Assembly (NCBI GenBank): GCA_028641055.1
Contig: CM054057.1
Location: forward strand, 580,679,940 to 580,743,939
DNA length: 64,000 nucleotides
From: Alopecurus myosuroides
Lineage: Eukaryota > Streptophyta > Magnoliopsida > Poales > Poaceae
Reading direction: 5' to 3'
The position numbers were made by a program, and so were the translations under genes. Of this stretch, positions 32,719 to 45,807 are shown piece by piece (position 1 is the first letter of the stretch; each line of letters starts with the position of its first letter). The notes under the pieces were generated by a model. That model ran no database searches. It worked only from the letters and a program-made list of their open reading frames with translations, and was not told where the DNA came from.

Positions 32719-35536
32719 CATGAAGAACCTCGTCATCGGCGAGATCTACACCAACCCCGACGGAGAGAAGATGGTGGACGATTTTGGCTAGGGGCCAGAG
32801 TCGGATGTTCTCGAATCCGGATCTGTCGTGACAATCGGCCGGGTCAACGTCTTCATCGGCATGGTACGTACGTCCGGTTCAATCCCTGACGATTTTGGAT
32901 TTGATTCTGTGTCAGGAGAGGCCACCCACGTTCAGTCGGACGGAGAAGCATCGGTCGGGACGGTGGATCCGATAGAAGAGCCCACCACGAAGAGGGAACA
33001 GCCAGAGGAGCCGGCATGGACCCCGCGTGGCCGGGTCATGACAGAAGATGATACCGAGTCTATTCTGCACCTGCTGGAGGACCGGTACGAGGAGGATAGT
33101 TGTGATGAAGAAGAATATGAGTCTACGCCAAGCATCGTGCGCCAGGTCGCGGTCTACACGGCTCCTGCAACTAATCTCAATCAGGGGAACGTGACCACGG
33201 CCGCGGTCGAAGCAGCACAAGCATTGGCCCAGCAGCAAAACCCGACTGACGGAAATCCGATTCTGGCCCGGGTTGACGGAGAGTCGGCTTCAGTTACCAG
33301 CCGGGCGGCGGATAGCGAGTTGCAGGCGAATATGTTCGGGTATCTGGCAAACCGGACGCCAGGGGCGGCTCCTTCAAATCCACAACACCCGGCCCTGTTC
33401 AATAACAACATGATCCTGGATCCCACCGTGCTAGCCACAGTCATAACCCCGGAGAACGCAGCGGCACGTGCTAGGGATCTGGATGTAACCCGTCGTGCAT
33501 TGGAGCAACAGAGGAGAGAAGTGGAAGCAGAAAAGCAAGGGATAGCCACGCGCCAACGTGAGCTGGATGCATTGGAGAACCGGCTCTGGGAAGAGACAAC
33601 CAGGGTGCACCAAAGACATCCGGCAATGGGTGGAGTCATAAACCCGACCGCATTATTCATCACACCTCAGGATCAACCAATCCCAGCCGCAAACCAAGGA
33701 ACTGTACCTCAGCCCGCAACTGGAGGAAGACAGCCGGCAAACGTGCAGGCCGGGTTACCCACATTGCAGACTGGGGTCACTGCCGGCAATACAGTACCAC
33801 CACCACCACCATCACGATTTCGCACGCCGCCAGGTCACTTCAACAACCCCATGGACAACGTATACGCAGCAACAATCGCATTGAATCAGATCCCCGTAAG
33901 AGAATCACCCCACGCGGAGGAGACCCGGCGGGCGATAGATCTATTGCGCACTGCAGTAGCACAGCAAGTTAATTACCCGGATAATAGGAGTGGAATGCAT
34001 GGGACACCATATATCAGCCGGCAACAGGCCAATACCGGCAATATCCAATCAAGTTCAGCGCGACGGAGGGCAGAGCAGCAGCAAATGCCGCCTCCTCCCC
34101 GCGTTTAGGCAGTACCAGCAGCCTCAGCAACGCAAGCTATTGTGGATAGTTCCAGAGCCAGGCGAGCCGCGGCCGGGTCTGCGGTGCACGGACCAGCAGC
34201 AGTACCACGTCCAGCCGTACCCCCCGCAGGATCGCATGTTTCCCGAGTGAGACCAGTACCAACTAATCTCGCTGGGCCCAAGTGTCTATCGGATAACATC
34301 AGAGCAGAGCCTTACCCGGATAAATTCAAGGAACCAGGTAAAGTAGTGAATTATGAGCCGACTATGGATCCAGAAACATGGTTGAGCAGTTATGAGATGG
34401 CTATGTCAATTCGCAACGCATCTGAAAATCTTCAAGCCAAGTTCATGTACTTAATAATGTCAGAAGGAGCAGCAAAGTTGTGGTTCAACAATTTACCAGA
34501 AGGATCTATCAAATCATGGGATGAGTTGAAAACGGCGTTTATCAAGCACTTTCATGGGACATGCAGGAAGTTATTCACTATTGACGACCTAGAACGGTGT
34601 GTGCAAAAGAAGGGAGAATCGGCGCGCAGCTGGGTGCGCCGGGTTATGGAGATACTTCACTCATCCACGGATATTCAGCCAAAGGACGCGTTACAAGCTA
34701 TGGCAAAGACATGCAAATATATACCTTTAGTGCAAAAGTTAACTCGCATGAAATCTAGTCGGAATGCTTCAGAGGTTACGATGGGAGAGCTAATGGACGC
34801 ATGCAACAAGCACGCTGCAACGGATACCACATAAGAGTACGTCGATGACAAAAAAGCAAAAGCAAACACGAGCAATAATGGAAGAGCCGGCAATGGATCA
34901 ACGCCGGGTAGTAACGGAGGTAACAATGGAAGCAACCAGAACAGGCGCCCGTTTGAGGGAAGTTCTGATTTTGTCGCCAGTACGGAAGCCGGGTCTTCGA
35001 GACCCAGAGCAGAAGGAAATTTCAACGGAGGAAACCATAATGGAGGAAACTATCAAGGGCCACCAAGGCCGGGTAATAACTGGGATATTTTCAGAATGGC
35101 GTGCCCAAAGCACAGCAGGAACGGAAGGCCGGCTAACCACTCATTGGAGCAGTGTGTGGATCTACAGAGATGGAAGAACGAGGAAGTAAATAAGGCTATG
35201 CGAGGTACAGGTCGGGGAGGAGGACCGGGTCCGGGTGGAAACCCGGGCAACGGCCCACCCCGAGCAGGCAACCCGGGAGACGGAAATCCGGGTAACAACC
35301 AAGGGGGAGCTGGAGGTTTCCAAGCTAACCCCAAGCAGTTGGGACAATATCATGTACATACTACAGGAACTTCCAACAAGGATAGAAAGATACTCAAACG
35401 AGCAGTGAACGCGGTCAATTCAGCTGTTCCGAGGTACTTGAGATGGTCAGATCAAGAGGGACGTGGAGCAGAAGGATCACCCGGAAACGATAGAACATCC
35501 GGGTGTGTTAGCTTTGGTGGTTGCACCGCAGGTTAA
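32719..35536 (+). pseudogene. Tat element gag region with in-frame stops
   Basis: One reading frame holds from the ATG at 32719 to 35536 except for a TAG at 32789-32791, a TAG at 34106-34108 and a TAA at 34832-34834. The first part (to 34108) is acidic, then coiled-coil-like (QQRREVEAEKQGIATRQREL) and Pro-rich. It may correspond to the extra ORF known upstream of gag in some Tat elements. The part at 34250-34830 is a retrotransposon Gag domain (blocks WLSSYEMAMSIRNASE, WDELKTAFIKHF). A Gly/Asn/Pro-rich tail follows, with a Cys-His segment (CPKHSRNGRPANHSLEQC) that may act in RNA binding. A frameshift near 35460-35475 links it to the protease frame. The stops mean no full Gag product. Confidence 0.8.
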
Positions 35537-38500
35537 TGGTTATGAGCTGAAAAAGGTCTTAATGGACGGTGGAAGTAGCATCAACATCTTATATTGGGAA
35601 ACTTTCTTACGCATGGGTCTCAAGGAGTCTCAGCTACAAAAAAGTTCAACAGTTTTTCACGGGATTGTGCCGGGTCACTCGGCGTGCCCCGAGGGAAAGA
35701 TCACTTTGGAGGTTGCTTTTGGAGAATCGAAGGACAATTTCCGGGTTGAGTGGCTCACGTTCGAGGTGGTAAAGTTGCACAGCCCTTATCACGCGCTTTT
35801 TGGAAGGCCGGCTTACGCTAAGTTCATGGCCAGGCCGTGTTACGTATACCTACAGCTAAAGATTCCGGGTCCAAAGCAAACCATTACCATACACGGAAGC
35901 CGGATTATAGCAGCTGAGTGTGACGAAGGAGACGCGGCAATGGCAGAGCAGGCCTGCAGGAAGGAAGAACTCAAGTATTACCGGTCCCAAGTAGACCCGG
36001 ATGACAGAACAGCGTTGAAAAGGCCGAACACTGAGGATGAAAGAGCAAAATTCAAAGCAGCACAGGACACCAAGATGGTGTCCTTTGTCGAAGGTGACCC
36101 CTCTAAGCAATTTGCTATAGGATCTAACCTGGACAATGAGCAGAAAAAAGCACACGTGGAGTTTATTCGTTCCAATCAGGATGTTTTTGCTTGGACACCT
36201 AGCGATATGCCGGGTATCCCTACAGAGTTAGCAGAGCATAGTTTGCATGTTGATCCCAGGTCTAGGCCCGTGAAGCAGGGCCTGAGAAAGATGAATGAGG
36301 AAAGAAGGAAAGCTATAGGGGAAGAAATTGCTCGGCTATTAACAGCCGGCTTTATCATGGAAGTATTTCACCCGAATTGGTTGGCAAATCCGGTTCTCGT
36401 GATGAAAAAGACCAATGAGTGGAGGATGTGCATTGATTATACGAGTCTCAACAAGCATTGCCCAAAGGATCCGTTTGCCCTTCCGAGGATAGATCAGATC
36501 ATAGACGCAGTGGCTGGAAGTGACCTATTATGTTTCCTGGATGCATATTCCGGGTATCATCAGATCAAGCTCAAGAAGGAGGACTGGGAGAAAACGTCGT
36601 TCATAACCCCTTTTGGGGCCTTTTGTTACAAGACCATGACTTTTGGATTGAATAATGCTGGCGCAAATTATCAACGATGTATTCAGAAGTGTTTTGAGGA
36701 CCAAATCGGACGCAACGTTCATGCTTATGTGGATGATGTGGTGATCAAGACCAGAAAAGCGGAGACATTTATTGACGATCTAAAGGAAACATTCAAGAAC
36801 CTGAGAAGATACCAGATGAAACTTAACCCGACAAAGTGTGTGTTTGGAGTTCCAGCAGGGAAGTTACTCGGCTTTATCGTTTCAGAGAGAGGGATTGAGG
36901 CAAATCCGGATAAAATCAAAGCTATCCAGAGTCTGGAAAAACCGGAAAACCTGAAGCATGTTCAGAAGCTTACAGGGTGTGTAGCAGAGCTGAGCCGGTT
37001 TATATCAAGACTCGGAGAGAAGGCAATACCCTTGTACCGGCTCTTGAGGAAATCTGATAAATTCGTTTGGGACCAAGAGGCGGATGAGGCGTTCGAGGCA
37101 CTAAAGAAGCAGCTATCTGAGGCAGCAGTCCTAGCAGCCCCGGGTCCTAAAGATCCCATGTTATTGTACGTTGCAGCCGGGCCCCGGGCGGTTAGCGCGG
37201 TGGTTGGTGTTGAACGCAAGGAGGATGGGAAAGATCACCCGGTTCAGAGGCCGGTTTATTACGTCAGTGAGATTATCGGAGCAAAGCACGCTACCCACAT
37301 TGGCAGAAGCTGGTTTTTCGGGTCTTCATGGCCAGCCGGAAATTGAAGCCATATTTTCAGGAACACCCCATAACAGTGGTTAGCTCTATACCAATGTCGG
37401 ATATCATCAGAAACTCGGATGCAACAGGTAGAATAGCCAAGTGGGCGATCGAGATGGGAGATTATCATATCAACTATGAGCCCAGGTCAGCAATCAAATC
37501 TCAAGCTCTAGTTGATTTCATTAACGATTGGACTCACACAAGCATGCCCACAACGACTCCAAGTTCCGAGTCTTGGATAATGCACTTTGATGGTTCCAAG
37601 CAATACGAGGGATCAGGAGCTGGAGTGGTGCTCACATCACCCAAAGGAGACAAGTTGAGCTACGTGTTGCAAATTCACTTTGATTGTTCCAACAACGTGG
37701 CCGAGTATGAGGCATTATTGCATGGATTGAAGATAGCCAAGGAGATGAACATTAAGAGGATACGATGCTATGGAGATTCGGACCTTGTGGTACAGCAGGT
37801 CTCGGGAACTTGGGATAGAAAAGATGCAACTATGGAAGCATACCGCAGAGAGGTGGACAGGGTTGCCGGGTGTTTTTCCGGGTATGAGGTGGAGCACATT
37901 GACAGGCGAAAGAACGAGGCAGCAGATGCACTCGTCAGACTCGGCTCGCGCAGAGAGCCGGTTCCACCCAATGTTTTCCTGGACGAGCTATGGCGGCCCT
38001 CAGTTAAAACCGAGTCTGAAGAAGAGGTGGCAAACCAAGACCCGGATTTGGAGCTCGTGGCCACGGTACGTGTTGTTCCCGAGTGGACAGAGCCGTTTCT
38101 GGCCTACCTATCACGAGGCGAGTTACCACCGCAGGGGGTATTAGCAAGGTAAATTTTGAGGCGAGCAAAGGGCTATTCTATCATCAATGGAGAGCTGTAT
38201 AAGAGAAGTGCAGCATGAGTCTTTTTATGCTGTGTAGCACCAGAAGAAGGCCGATAGATCCTGAAGGAGATCCATGAAGGTGATTGTGGGCATCATGCAT
38301 CCACAAGATCCCTTGTGGCCAAAGCTTATCGACACGGTTTCTTCTGGCTCACGGCCCTAGCAGACGCAGAGCGCTTGGTGGAAAGGTGTGACGGATGTCA
38401 AAGGTACGCTCGCCAAACCCATGTGCCGGCTATGGAACTGCGGACTATCCCGTTAACCTGGCCGTTTGCTGTTTGGGGTATGGATATGGTTGGCCCCTTC

Positions 38501-39350
38501 CACATGTCACCTTGCAAAAAGACACATCTCTTGGTGGCTGTTGATAAGTTTACCAAGTGGGTCGAAGTTATGCCAGTTACCAATTGCGAAGCAGTTACAG
38601 CAGTCAAGTTCCTGAAAAGGATTATCTATCGGTTTGGGTACCCTCGCAGCATAATAACGGACAATGGAACCAACATGTCTTTAGGTGAGATGGAAAAATT
38701 CTGTGGAAACAATGGCATCCGCTTGGACATAGCCTCGATGGCCCACCCACAGGCTAATGGACAAGTGGAGAGGGCAAATCAGGAGTTGCTTCGTGGATTA
38801 AAGCCACGCTGCGGTACCGTGTAATCAAGGTGCTGGTGCATGTTGAGAGTTACCTTCAGTGGTTTGGGGTATCAACACCACACCTAACAGATCTACTCAG
38901 ATGACACCGTTTTTCATGGTTATGGTGCAAGGCGGTTTGCCGAGTGATATTATTCACGACTCGCCTCGAGTGTCGGCTTACGTCGAGGTGGAGAATGAGA
39001 AGACCCGGCAGGACGCCGGGATAATTGCTAGAAAACACAGGGAACAAGCTTTGGAGATCAGCCATATACCAGCAGGATCTGAGGAGATACCATAGTCGCG
39101 TGTGAAAACCCGGTCTTCCAGGAAGGAGACCTGGTTCTGCGCCTGGTACAGTCAAAGGAAGGAAAACACAAGTTATCCCCACCATGGAGGGACCGTTCAT
39201 TATAACCAGAAATCTGCACAATGGATCATAATTACTTGGTAGATGCAAGGAAGAGTCGGCTACTGTTAATGACACCGCTCAAACCACTTCATCTATGCAA
39301 GAAGAGAAAGACCATGGAACGTGGCTCAGCTGCGTCCCTACTATACCTAG
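35463..39350 (+). pseudogene. Tat element pol: protease, RT, two RNase H domains, integrase
   Basis: Frame 35463-37346 (627 codons) contains the protease (LMDGGSSINILY, with DGG instead of DTG as is usual in this lineage), reverse transcriptase (LDAYSGYHQI; YVDDVV near 36726-36743) and the start of RNase H. A frameshift near 37290 leads to 37328-38152 with the end of RNase H and a second, archaeal-type RNase H (MHFDGSKQYEGSGAG, NVAEYEALLHGL, CYGDSDLVV). Stops at 38150-38152 and 38216-38218 precede integrase (38315-38824; CDGCQR, GMDMVGPF, ITDNGTN, QVERANQELL). After another stop at 38822-38824 the integrase tail continues with frame changes to the TAG at 39348-39350 (NVAQLRPYY). The gene is clearly dead, although every domain is still recognisable. 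Confidence 0.88.
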
Positions 39351-40488
39351 TATAGGCTAGATTCACAAGTGGAATTACACGATGTAAACAGCAGCAGGTT
39401 TCAGACGCACTCTTTCCTATCCAGGTACCTAACGGACTGGAGGGTTTTTAATGAGGCGGCTTGCTGACCTAACTTTTCTCATATCAATAAAAGAGATGGT
39501 TAAACAATATATTGTCCTTTTTTGTGTATTTTTTATCAAGTTTTTTATATTTCCGTTATTTTTTTTTTTTCTTCCAGGTAAGTATTATTTATTGTTCTTA
39601 GTATATTAGTTTCTCTAGTAAAATGCATATATCTAGGTCTTAGGGCTGATTGCTTGAATAGCACAGTTGCAAACTCAAAGACCCTGCACGATTCCATTGA
39701 GTTATAAGGGCCGATTACTTGTAACAAGTACGGCTGCAAGCTATAAACCGACAAAGGAGCCAAACTTTCTTGACTTTTCTTACTTAAGCTTGATGTGACT
39801 CGCACTAATGTGGCATGCTTGCTAGCGTATGATTACAATCATCATGATGCCCAATGGACTTGCCTAACCCTGTCTTCGTACAGCTGTACAACATTGATCA
39901 TCCACGCGAAAGCCGCTATAGTAGAAGAAGGTCAAAAGAACATCTAAACCACAAGCTATGCAGAGTACAAGGTTAATAGCCGAAACTCAAAGTATATTAA
40001 GCATAACTACAAAGTCTAATGAAACGTCTCTAGGTTTGGGGCTTAGCAGAAACAATTTGTTCCTTTCAAAAGACCCCACACCCTAGACTCGGAACTCGGC
40101 CTTGGGGACTTAGGAATTTGAAAAAAAGAAACAAATTATCTAGCTATTCAGCTCAAAACCCAAAAATTCCGAGTCTTGGGACTTGGGGACTTAAAAAAAG
40201 CCCACTTGTCAAAACCCATCAGACCTGAAACCGAGTCTCACAAAAGGAACCATAGCAAAAAGTCGGAAAATCAGGAATGAAAAAATACAAAAGACAGGAA
40301 ATATCAAATTTACGCAAAGGCCAGAAGGGCCACGAAAGCTAATAAGGTTTTAAATGCATTACAAACCACTATAGTAGTATCAAAATGCACATGCGCACTA
40401 TCAAAAGAAAATTGTTTTAAAGGCCCATCGGCCGAATGAAGTGTTGAGACGGTAGCGGATAAAAGTTTACTCGCCTCCTGGGTCGGGT
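39351..40488. other. Tat element spacer between pol and antisense gene
   Basis: AT-rich, no frame of note, no terminal repeats. It separates the convergent 3' ends of pol and the antisense gene, so overlapping read-through transcripts are conceivable. Confidence 0.5.
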
Positions 40489-43400
40489 TTACAGAATTGC
40501 CCTTGTCTTCCGGGTCTTGGTCCTGGTTCGCTCCTCAGGGGCCTTCCTCATCGTCACCCTGATTGGCATGTCAGGACGAACATCGGGCGAACAGTCGAGT
40601 AGAGGTGTAGGCGCAGACTCAAGCTCGGCTTCCTCTTCGCGCCTCCTCCTTCCTCTTGGCCGAGTCTGCGTTCCACTTCTCCAGATATCAAAGGGCAAGG
40701 GCATATCTACCTTCACCGGTTTATCTTCGGCATCATAGGAGTTGCAATCTACCCAGGTCCAGAGTATCGCAATTGTAATATTTCCGAGTGACGAACCTCA
40801 GTCTGTATAGCCTTGAAGTCCTTGGCGGAGAATTTGGAGCCATCGACCTTGAATTCTGGAAACCCGGCCACCAGCTTTGCCGGCTCAAGCTTAGGAAAGT
40901 AAGCCTTAGCCAGCATGAGCCCCCGGGTCATCCCAACCCGGCATGCCGAGCGCTTCCAGAGCTCAATCCATGAGGGGACAGTGGAGCACGCATGGATCAA
41001 GGTGTCCATACCCGGATATCCCTCAGTCGGCCACTGCACGGCGTCTAGGATCCATTTAGTGCCGGCGCAGAACCTCCGGAGCACAGTCTTCAAGTTCTTT
41101 GCCTTCTGGACATCATCTTCTTCTGGGGGCGCAAGACCAGGGCCTACAGTATAAACAGCAAAGGTTAAAGCAAAAATCCCGGGTACCATGGATCAAGAAG
41201 AAACCGAGTTACAAAACAGCAAGTAACAAAATCTTACCAAGTAGGACACGATAAGTGTCGGCAACTTGAGCTGATAGTTTCTTCAGCGCAGCTTGAGCGG
41301 TGGTGTATTTTTTCTTGTATTTCGTGGCATCTTTCTTAAGCGTTTCCACCTCAGCCTCAAGTGCTTCTCGCAGCTTTACCTCGATTTCCAGGAGTTGATT
41401 GGTCTTGGCCAAAACTTCCTCGGACCGGGCCATCTGTGCCTATAAGGGAAGGAAAGGTAAAGGTTAGCCGGATATAACAATAAGCCGGATATCAAAGGAA
41501 GTATCGAGTAAAACTTTGACAAGATAAACTCGGAACTTGGGGACTAGTATATCAGTCTACCTGGTGTTCAGCGGCCATGCGTTCTAGTATATCTTTCTCT
41601 GTGGCCTTCATGGCGAGGAGGGCGCTCATCATCTGGTCAAAGGAGTGGTTGCCCAGACCCAGATTGGAAGACCCGGGATCCTGGTCACCCGGAGACGGAG
41701 TTTTTTCCTTTACGGGGGAAGGCATCCGAGTCGCTTGAGTGTCGGAGTTCGGCTCACCTCCCCCTGTGCCCAGGATTATGACCTCTTCATCCTCGCGTGC
41801 ATGCGAGGCCATCGGATACTCGGCCTCTTGATCAGCCGGGTCCTTCGGTGGCACTTGTTGCTCTTCGTCGCCGCCAGCCGCGGCCTTCACGTCATCAACC
41901 GGATCTTCTTTGGCCGGGTCATCAGTCTCCATATTATCTGGGTCACTGGTTGTGACCTTAGCTCTGAGAAAAGTACAAAAGTAGAATAAAAAAAAAAAAA
42001 AAGTGTGAATAGGAGAGGAATCTTACCCAGAGTTCATGAAATCTGAGAACTCGCTAGACCCGGACGAAGCTGATAAAGATTAAGAAAGTGAGACTCGGAG
42101 TTGTCCCGCTAAGGGGTGATTGGGGGAAGGAAATCTTTGAGGTAAATTGGAAGGTTGAGATTGAGAAGTACCGGCGCGCCGGGCTGGAGATGATGGGATA
42201 CCCGGGTTGAGTGTGGTTTCACCCGGAGAGTTTCGGGTCACCCTGCGCTTGACCATGGGGGCTCCTTCAAGTATGGACAGTCGGATAATTCTCGGTTTAG
42301 CTCGCACATATTAGCAAAAGTGTATGGTTTGGAAGCGAGGGAGCGATATGGAACCTTAAAAACAACCCCTCTGGGTTTCCTCTTGGCTCCGACCTCGATG
42401 ACCGGTTCTGCTTCGCTCTCATCACTTTGGGTTTCCTCCCCATCTTCCGGATCTTCTTTCTCCTCCTTGTCCTCCTTGTCCTCCATTCCTGAGAAACATA
42501 GTATACAGTCGGAAAAAGAGAAATTATAGGAAAATAAGTTAGCAGAAATTGAGTTGGGTGAAACTCGGAAAGTACCTTCCTCCGAGTTAGCCGCCTCCTC
42601 GTCCTCCTCTGGGTTCCCGGAGGAAGGAGGAGTCTCGATGTTCCAAAAGGCGCTATTTTCCTGAAATAAAGGTATCAAGATAAAAGTTAGTAATTGCATC
42701 GGGTAAAAGCATGAGAATAGTAGAGCAAGAGTCGGATCTTACCGCTGGGGCTGGGTTGTCCCGAGTGTATGGCTCTAACCCGGCTATGTTCCGGATTACT
42801 TCCACCTTCTCAGTCAGGAAACTTTTGATGGTCTTGTTCGTATCACCAACCGGATAGTTCTTTGAAGAATAACAGAGGGAATCCGTCACGTGCCCGGAAT
42901 ACTCGGACATCATCTTAGGCCGGATGGCGTTGGGCTGAATCCGGAAATCTACCCAAGTCTTAACTAAGTTGAGCCCAAGGAGACCATGGGCGGAAAGGGC
43001 GGCTATCTTGTCTAGGAAGGGCTGGATGGACTCCCTGTCCGACTCTGAGGCGAAGGCATTAAAGGTGTCCGAGATATCAAGGAGGCCCTCCGAGAAACCC
43101 GGCAATCTCTTTTCGCCGGGTGGGGAGGCGTCCCAGCAATAAAAGAAGGATTTTTGCCAATGTTTGACGTGGGAGTTTAAACTAAGAGTCGGCATAGGTG
43201 AATTTTTTTTGCGTTGAATGGACACCCCGCCGCAGGCCAAAAGGGCCCCGTAACCGCTTTCGCGGCACGGTTTGCATTGGAACAGTTCTAGAAAGAGAGC
43301 AAGGTTTGGTGGGATGCACAGGTAGGATTCACAAAGGACTATGAAGTGAGTTATATTCAACATAGAGTTAGGCCCTATGTCGAAGACTCGGAGGCCGTAG

Positions 43401-43729
43401 TGGCTGAGGACTTCGCGGAAAAAAGAGTGACCCGGGGGACGGAATCCCCGGATCACGTGCTCTACAAAACATATTACCTCATTTGGACCAGGGGATGGCC
43501 GGGTTTCATCACCCGGAACATGCCAGTGGATCTCCTTTTGAGGAGGAAGGACGCCTGACTCGGCAAGATCCTCCAGCTTGGCCTGGGTCACAGTGGACTT
43601 AGCCCAGTTGGCGGAAATAGCTTGAGTCGGCCTAGCTTTGGCCGGCTGTTTTCCCTTGTTCTTGGGAGCCATGTGTGCGGCCTACAAAACAGGGGATAAA
43701 AGAGTGCAGAACATGAGTAACTAAGACCC

Positions 43730-43856
43730 GGAAACTACAGGTTATCCGAGTATCAACGAGCATTTACGGAAACTACAGGTTATCCGAGTATCAACGAGCA
43801 GTTACGGAAATTACAGGTAATCCTAGTATCAGTGAGCAATTATGGAAGAGGGTTGG
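43730..43856. repeat. 38-bp tandem repeat, just over three copies
   Basis: Units start at 43730, 43768 and 43806, each with GGAAACTACAGGTTATCCGA (third copy diverged) followed by a GTATCAACGAGCA block. A degraded fourth copy may be present near 43890. The array lies inside the leader intron of the antisense gene. Confidence 0.75.
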
Positions 43857-44438
43857 TTGTATGGTTAACTAGAGAGTAACTTAAAGATCCAGAAATAGTA
43901 GATTATCCGGGTAACGAAGAACAACTACGGAAAATCTTAACAGATTACACCTAGATTGGGAAATTTGCAGAGAAATTTGCGGAGAAATTAATGGTTACGA
44001 GCGACAGTAGAGTATTATTGGATCTATCATTGAGCAATTGGACAAGCAAGAATGGAGTTGAGCGATCTAAATCGGTACGGGGTAAGGAAATAATCTACGG
44101 GCGGACCTAGATTCGATCTAGTTCAAGCAAAGCGCTTGGAAATGAAATTCATGGCGGAGGAAGGCTTACCGGCGAGGTCCGGAGGAGAGCGCGGCGGCGG
44201 CAAACGGCGCAGTTGCGGTGGCCTTCTGGGTCCTCCGGTGTGCAGCTCGACGGCACGGTGGCGGCGGTTGGCGGCGGCGCGGCGCGGGCGGAAGCGGAGC
44301 GCAGGATGCGGCGGCTCGCTTCCGGCTGCTCTTTCGCGGGCTCCGTGGCGGCGCGGCGTCGAGGTTGAGCTTGAGCGCGAGTGCGCGGTGAGAGGATGAA
44401 GAAATGAGGGTATGGATCTAGGTTACCCCCTAAGGTGC

Positions 44439-44447
44439 CTATTTATA
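44439..44447 (-). promoter_or_regulatory. TATA box of the Tat antisense gene
   Basis: On the minus strand the sequence reads TATAAATAG, followed after about 30-40 bp by a GC-rich leader with CCTAGATCC and then a Ser/Arg/Ala-codon-rich stretch. It is in the correct place to start the leader exon that ends at 44170. Support comes from position and motif only. Confidence 0.55.
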
Positions 44448-44834
44448 AGTGCTGGTGGAGAGACCTAGGTTAGTGAGCGGGAGCCGAAATTTTTGGAGAT
44501 GGATACCCGTCCGGATTTTTTGGGATAGGCATTAAAGTACCCGTGCGCGATATCCGGAAAATATCAGAAGCAAATCCCTTCCGTGATATTCGGACTGGCC
44601 AGTGAACAAAGTGAGCCGGGTCTTCTGCGTTTTCTTCGGAGTATTGACCCGGGAAAATAAAGACGGACTCAGAGAGAACCGGGTTATTATATGGACCACC
44701 AGTGGAGTTAGGCCTAGCTATTTATCAAAGCAACCTAACCCGAACTTTATGAACTTGTATGTTTGTTATTTTTGAAGGGAATAGCATGCGCTTCAAGGAG
44801 GATCCCGTGAAGCCCAAGCTATTCTGGGGACTAC

Positions 44835-45299
44835 TGATGGAGGGATGATAACCCGGTAGGCTAACACCAAGGTGTAACTCGGCCCAAAGGGCGCTGCGCA
44901 AGATCCGGCTTAGGGAAAAGGAGTTTCTAGAAGGCCCAAGAGTGTAGGCCTCGTAACCCGGTTTGTGGGTTCCGATAGGGAAACTTAGGGTTTGTAAGCA
45001 GTGTCTGGGTATGACTCCGAGTATGCCTTGGATGGTAAGCCAGGGGGTACGGATATTATATAAGCCGGCCCCTAGGGTTAGACGAGAGACACGAGATTCC
45101 CTAGCTATTCAAGTATCCTTTGTAATACCAGGATTGAGATAATAAGATCTAGATCGGAGACTCGGCGACTTGATTGCCGGCTGCCAGATCGTTTCACCAC
45201 CATGATTTCCCCTGAGCAAAACCCTCTCCCAAACACCAGAGTCGATTTACCCCAAGATAAGTTACCCCTGGTAACGTCTGTCGTGATTATGCCACGACA
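44835..45299 (+). repeat. Tat element 3' LTR (465 bp)
   Basis: Partner of 32199-32655. It is preceded by a weak purine run (GGGGACTAC end at 44834) that may be the polypurine tract. Confidence 0.9.
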
Positions 45300-45807
45300 G
45301 GTACTACCGCGAGTGCACGCCAGTACTACCGCTGGCCACTATCTTCGAATTAATTTGAAGTGGCTGACGGTAGTACTAGGTCACTACCGCTCTAGTACCA
45401 TGCGATACAGAGAGCAAAACATAGCCAGCGGTACAAGGGCCGGTAATGAGGGCGGTACTACCGCTTCTTGTAGGGAGCGTTACTACCGCCGAGCAAGGTT
45501 TTGCTCAAAATCGAAATGAGTACAGCGGTACTACCGAGCCACTACCGCCTCAGTACCGTGCGATACAGAGAGCATTTTTCTCCTGGCGGTACTTCTAGCG
45601 GTACTGGGCACGGTACTACCGTTCTCTGTGCAGAGCGGTACTATCGCTGCCAAGGCCGGTACTACCGCTGGACCAAATCAATTTTGGTGGCAATGTCTTG
45701 GAATTCTCTTCACCTTTTTGGCGTCTAGTTGATATACCCTGAAATACTTGACGCACTGTTAGAAGCTTAGTGGTGTTGTTATCAACTCCAAAAGGTAAGA
45801 GAGATCA

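Larger units (their letters stand above)
40489..44447 (-). pseudogene. Antisense spliced gene of the Tat element (transposase_28-like N-terminal domain)
   Basis: Read leftward: TATA box 44439-44447, leader exon ending at 44170 (CCG|GTAAGCC), leader intron to 43682, then coding exons 43681-42743 (ATG at 43672), 42660-42576, 42488-42172, 42069-42027, 41963-41561, 41439-41238 and 41143 to about 40489. Every inferred intron begins GT and ends AG, and the codon phases match across the joints. The first coding exon (310 codons) has the 'putative gypsy type transposon' domain (PF04195 type; block FFREVLSHYGLRVFDIGPNS). Later exons are acidic (EDKEEKEDPEDGEE) and coiled-coil (41439-41238). Frameshifts near 42260-42285 and 40780 break it. 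Such antisense genes are known in Grande/RIRE2-type elements; their role is unknown. Confidence 0.75.
32199..45299 (+). mobile_element. Tat-lineage gypsy element with antisense gene, complete but decayed
   Basis: This 13,101-bp element has target duplications GGTAC at 32194-32198 and 45300-45304. Short LTRs (457 and 465 bp) begin TGATGGAGGG and end CCACGACA. The plus strand carries a gag region, protease, reverse transcriptase (YVDD), RNase H, a second RNase H of archaeal type and integrase, the order typical of the Tat lineage (Retand/Grande relatives). The minus strand carries a spliced gene at 40489-44447. The LTRs differ at roughly 14 positions plus an 8-bp indel, about 3%, so this insertion looks older than element A. 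Confidence 0.9.
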
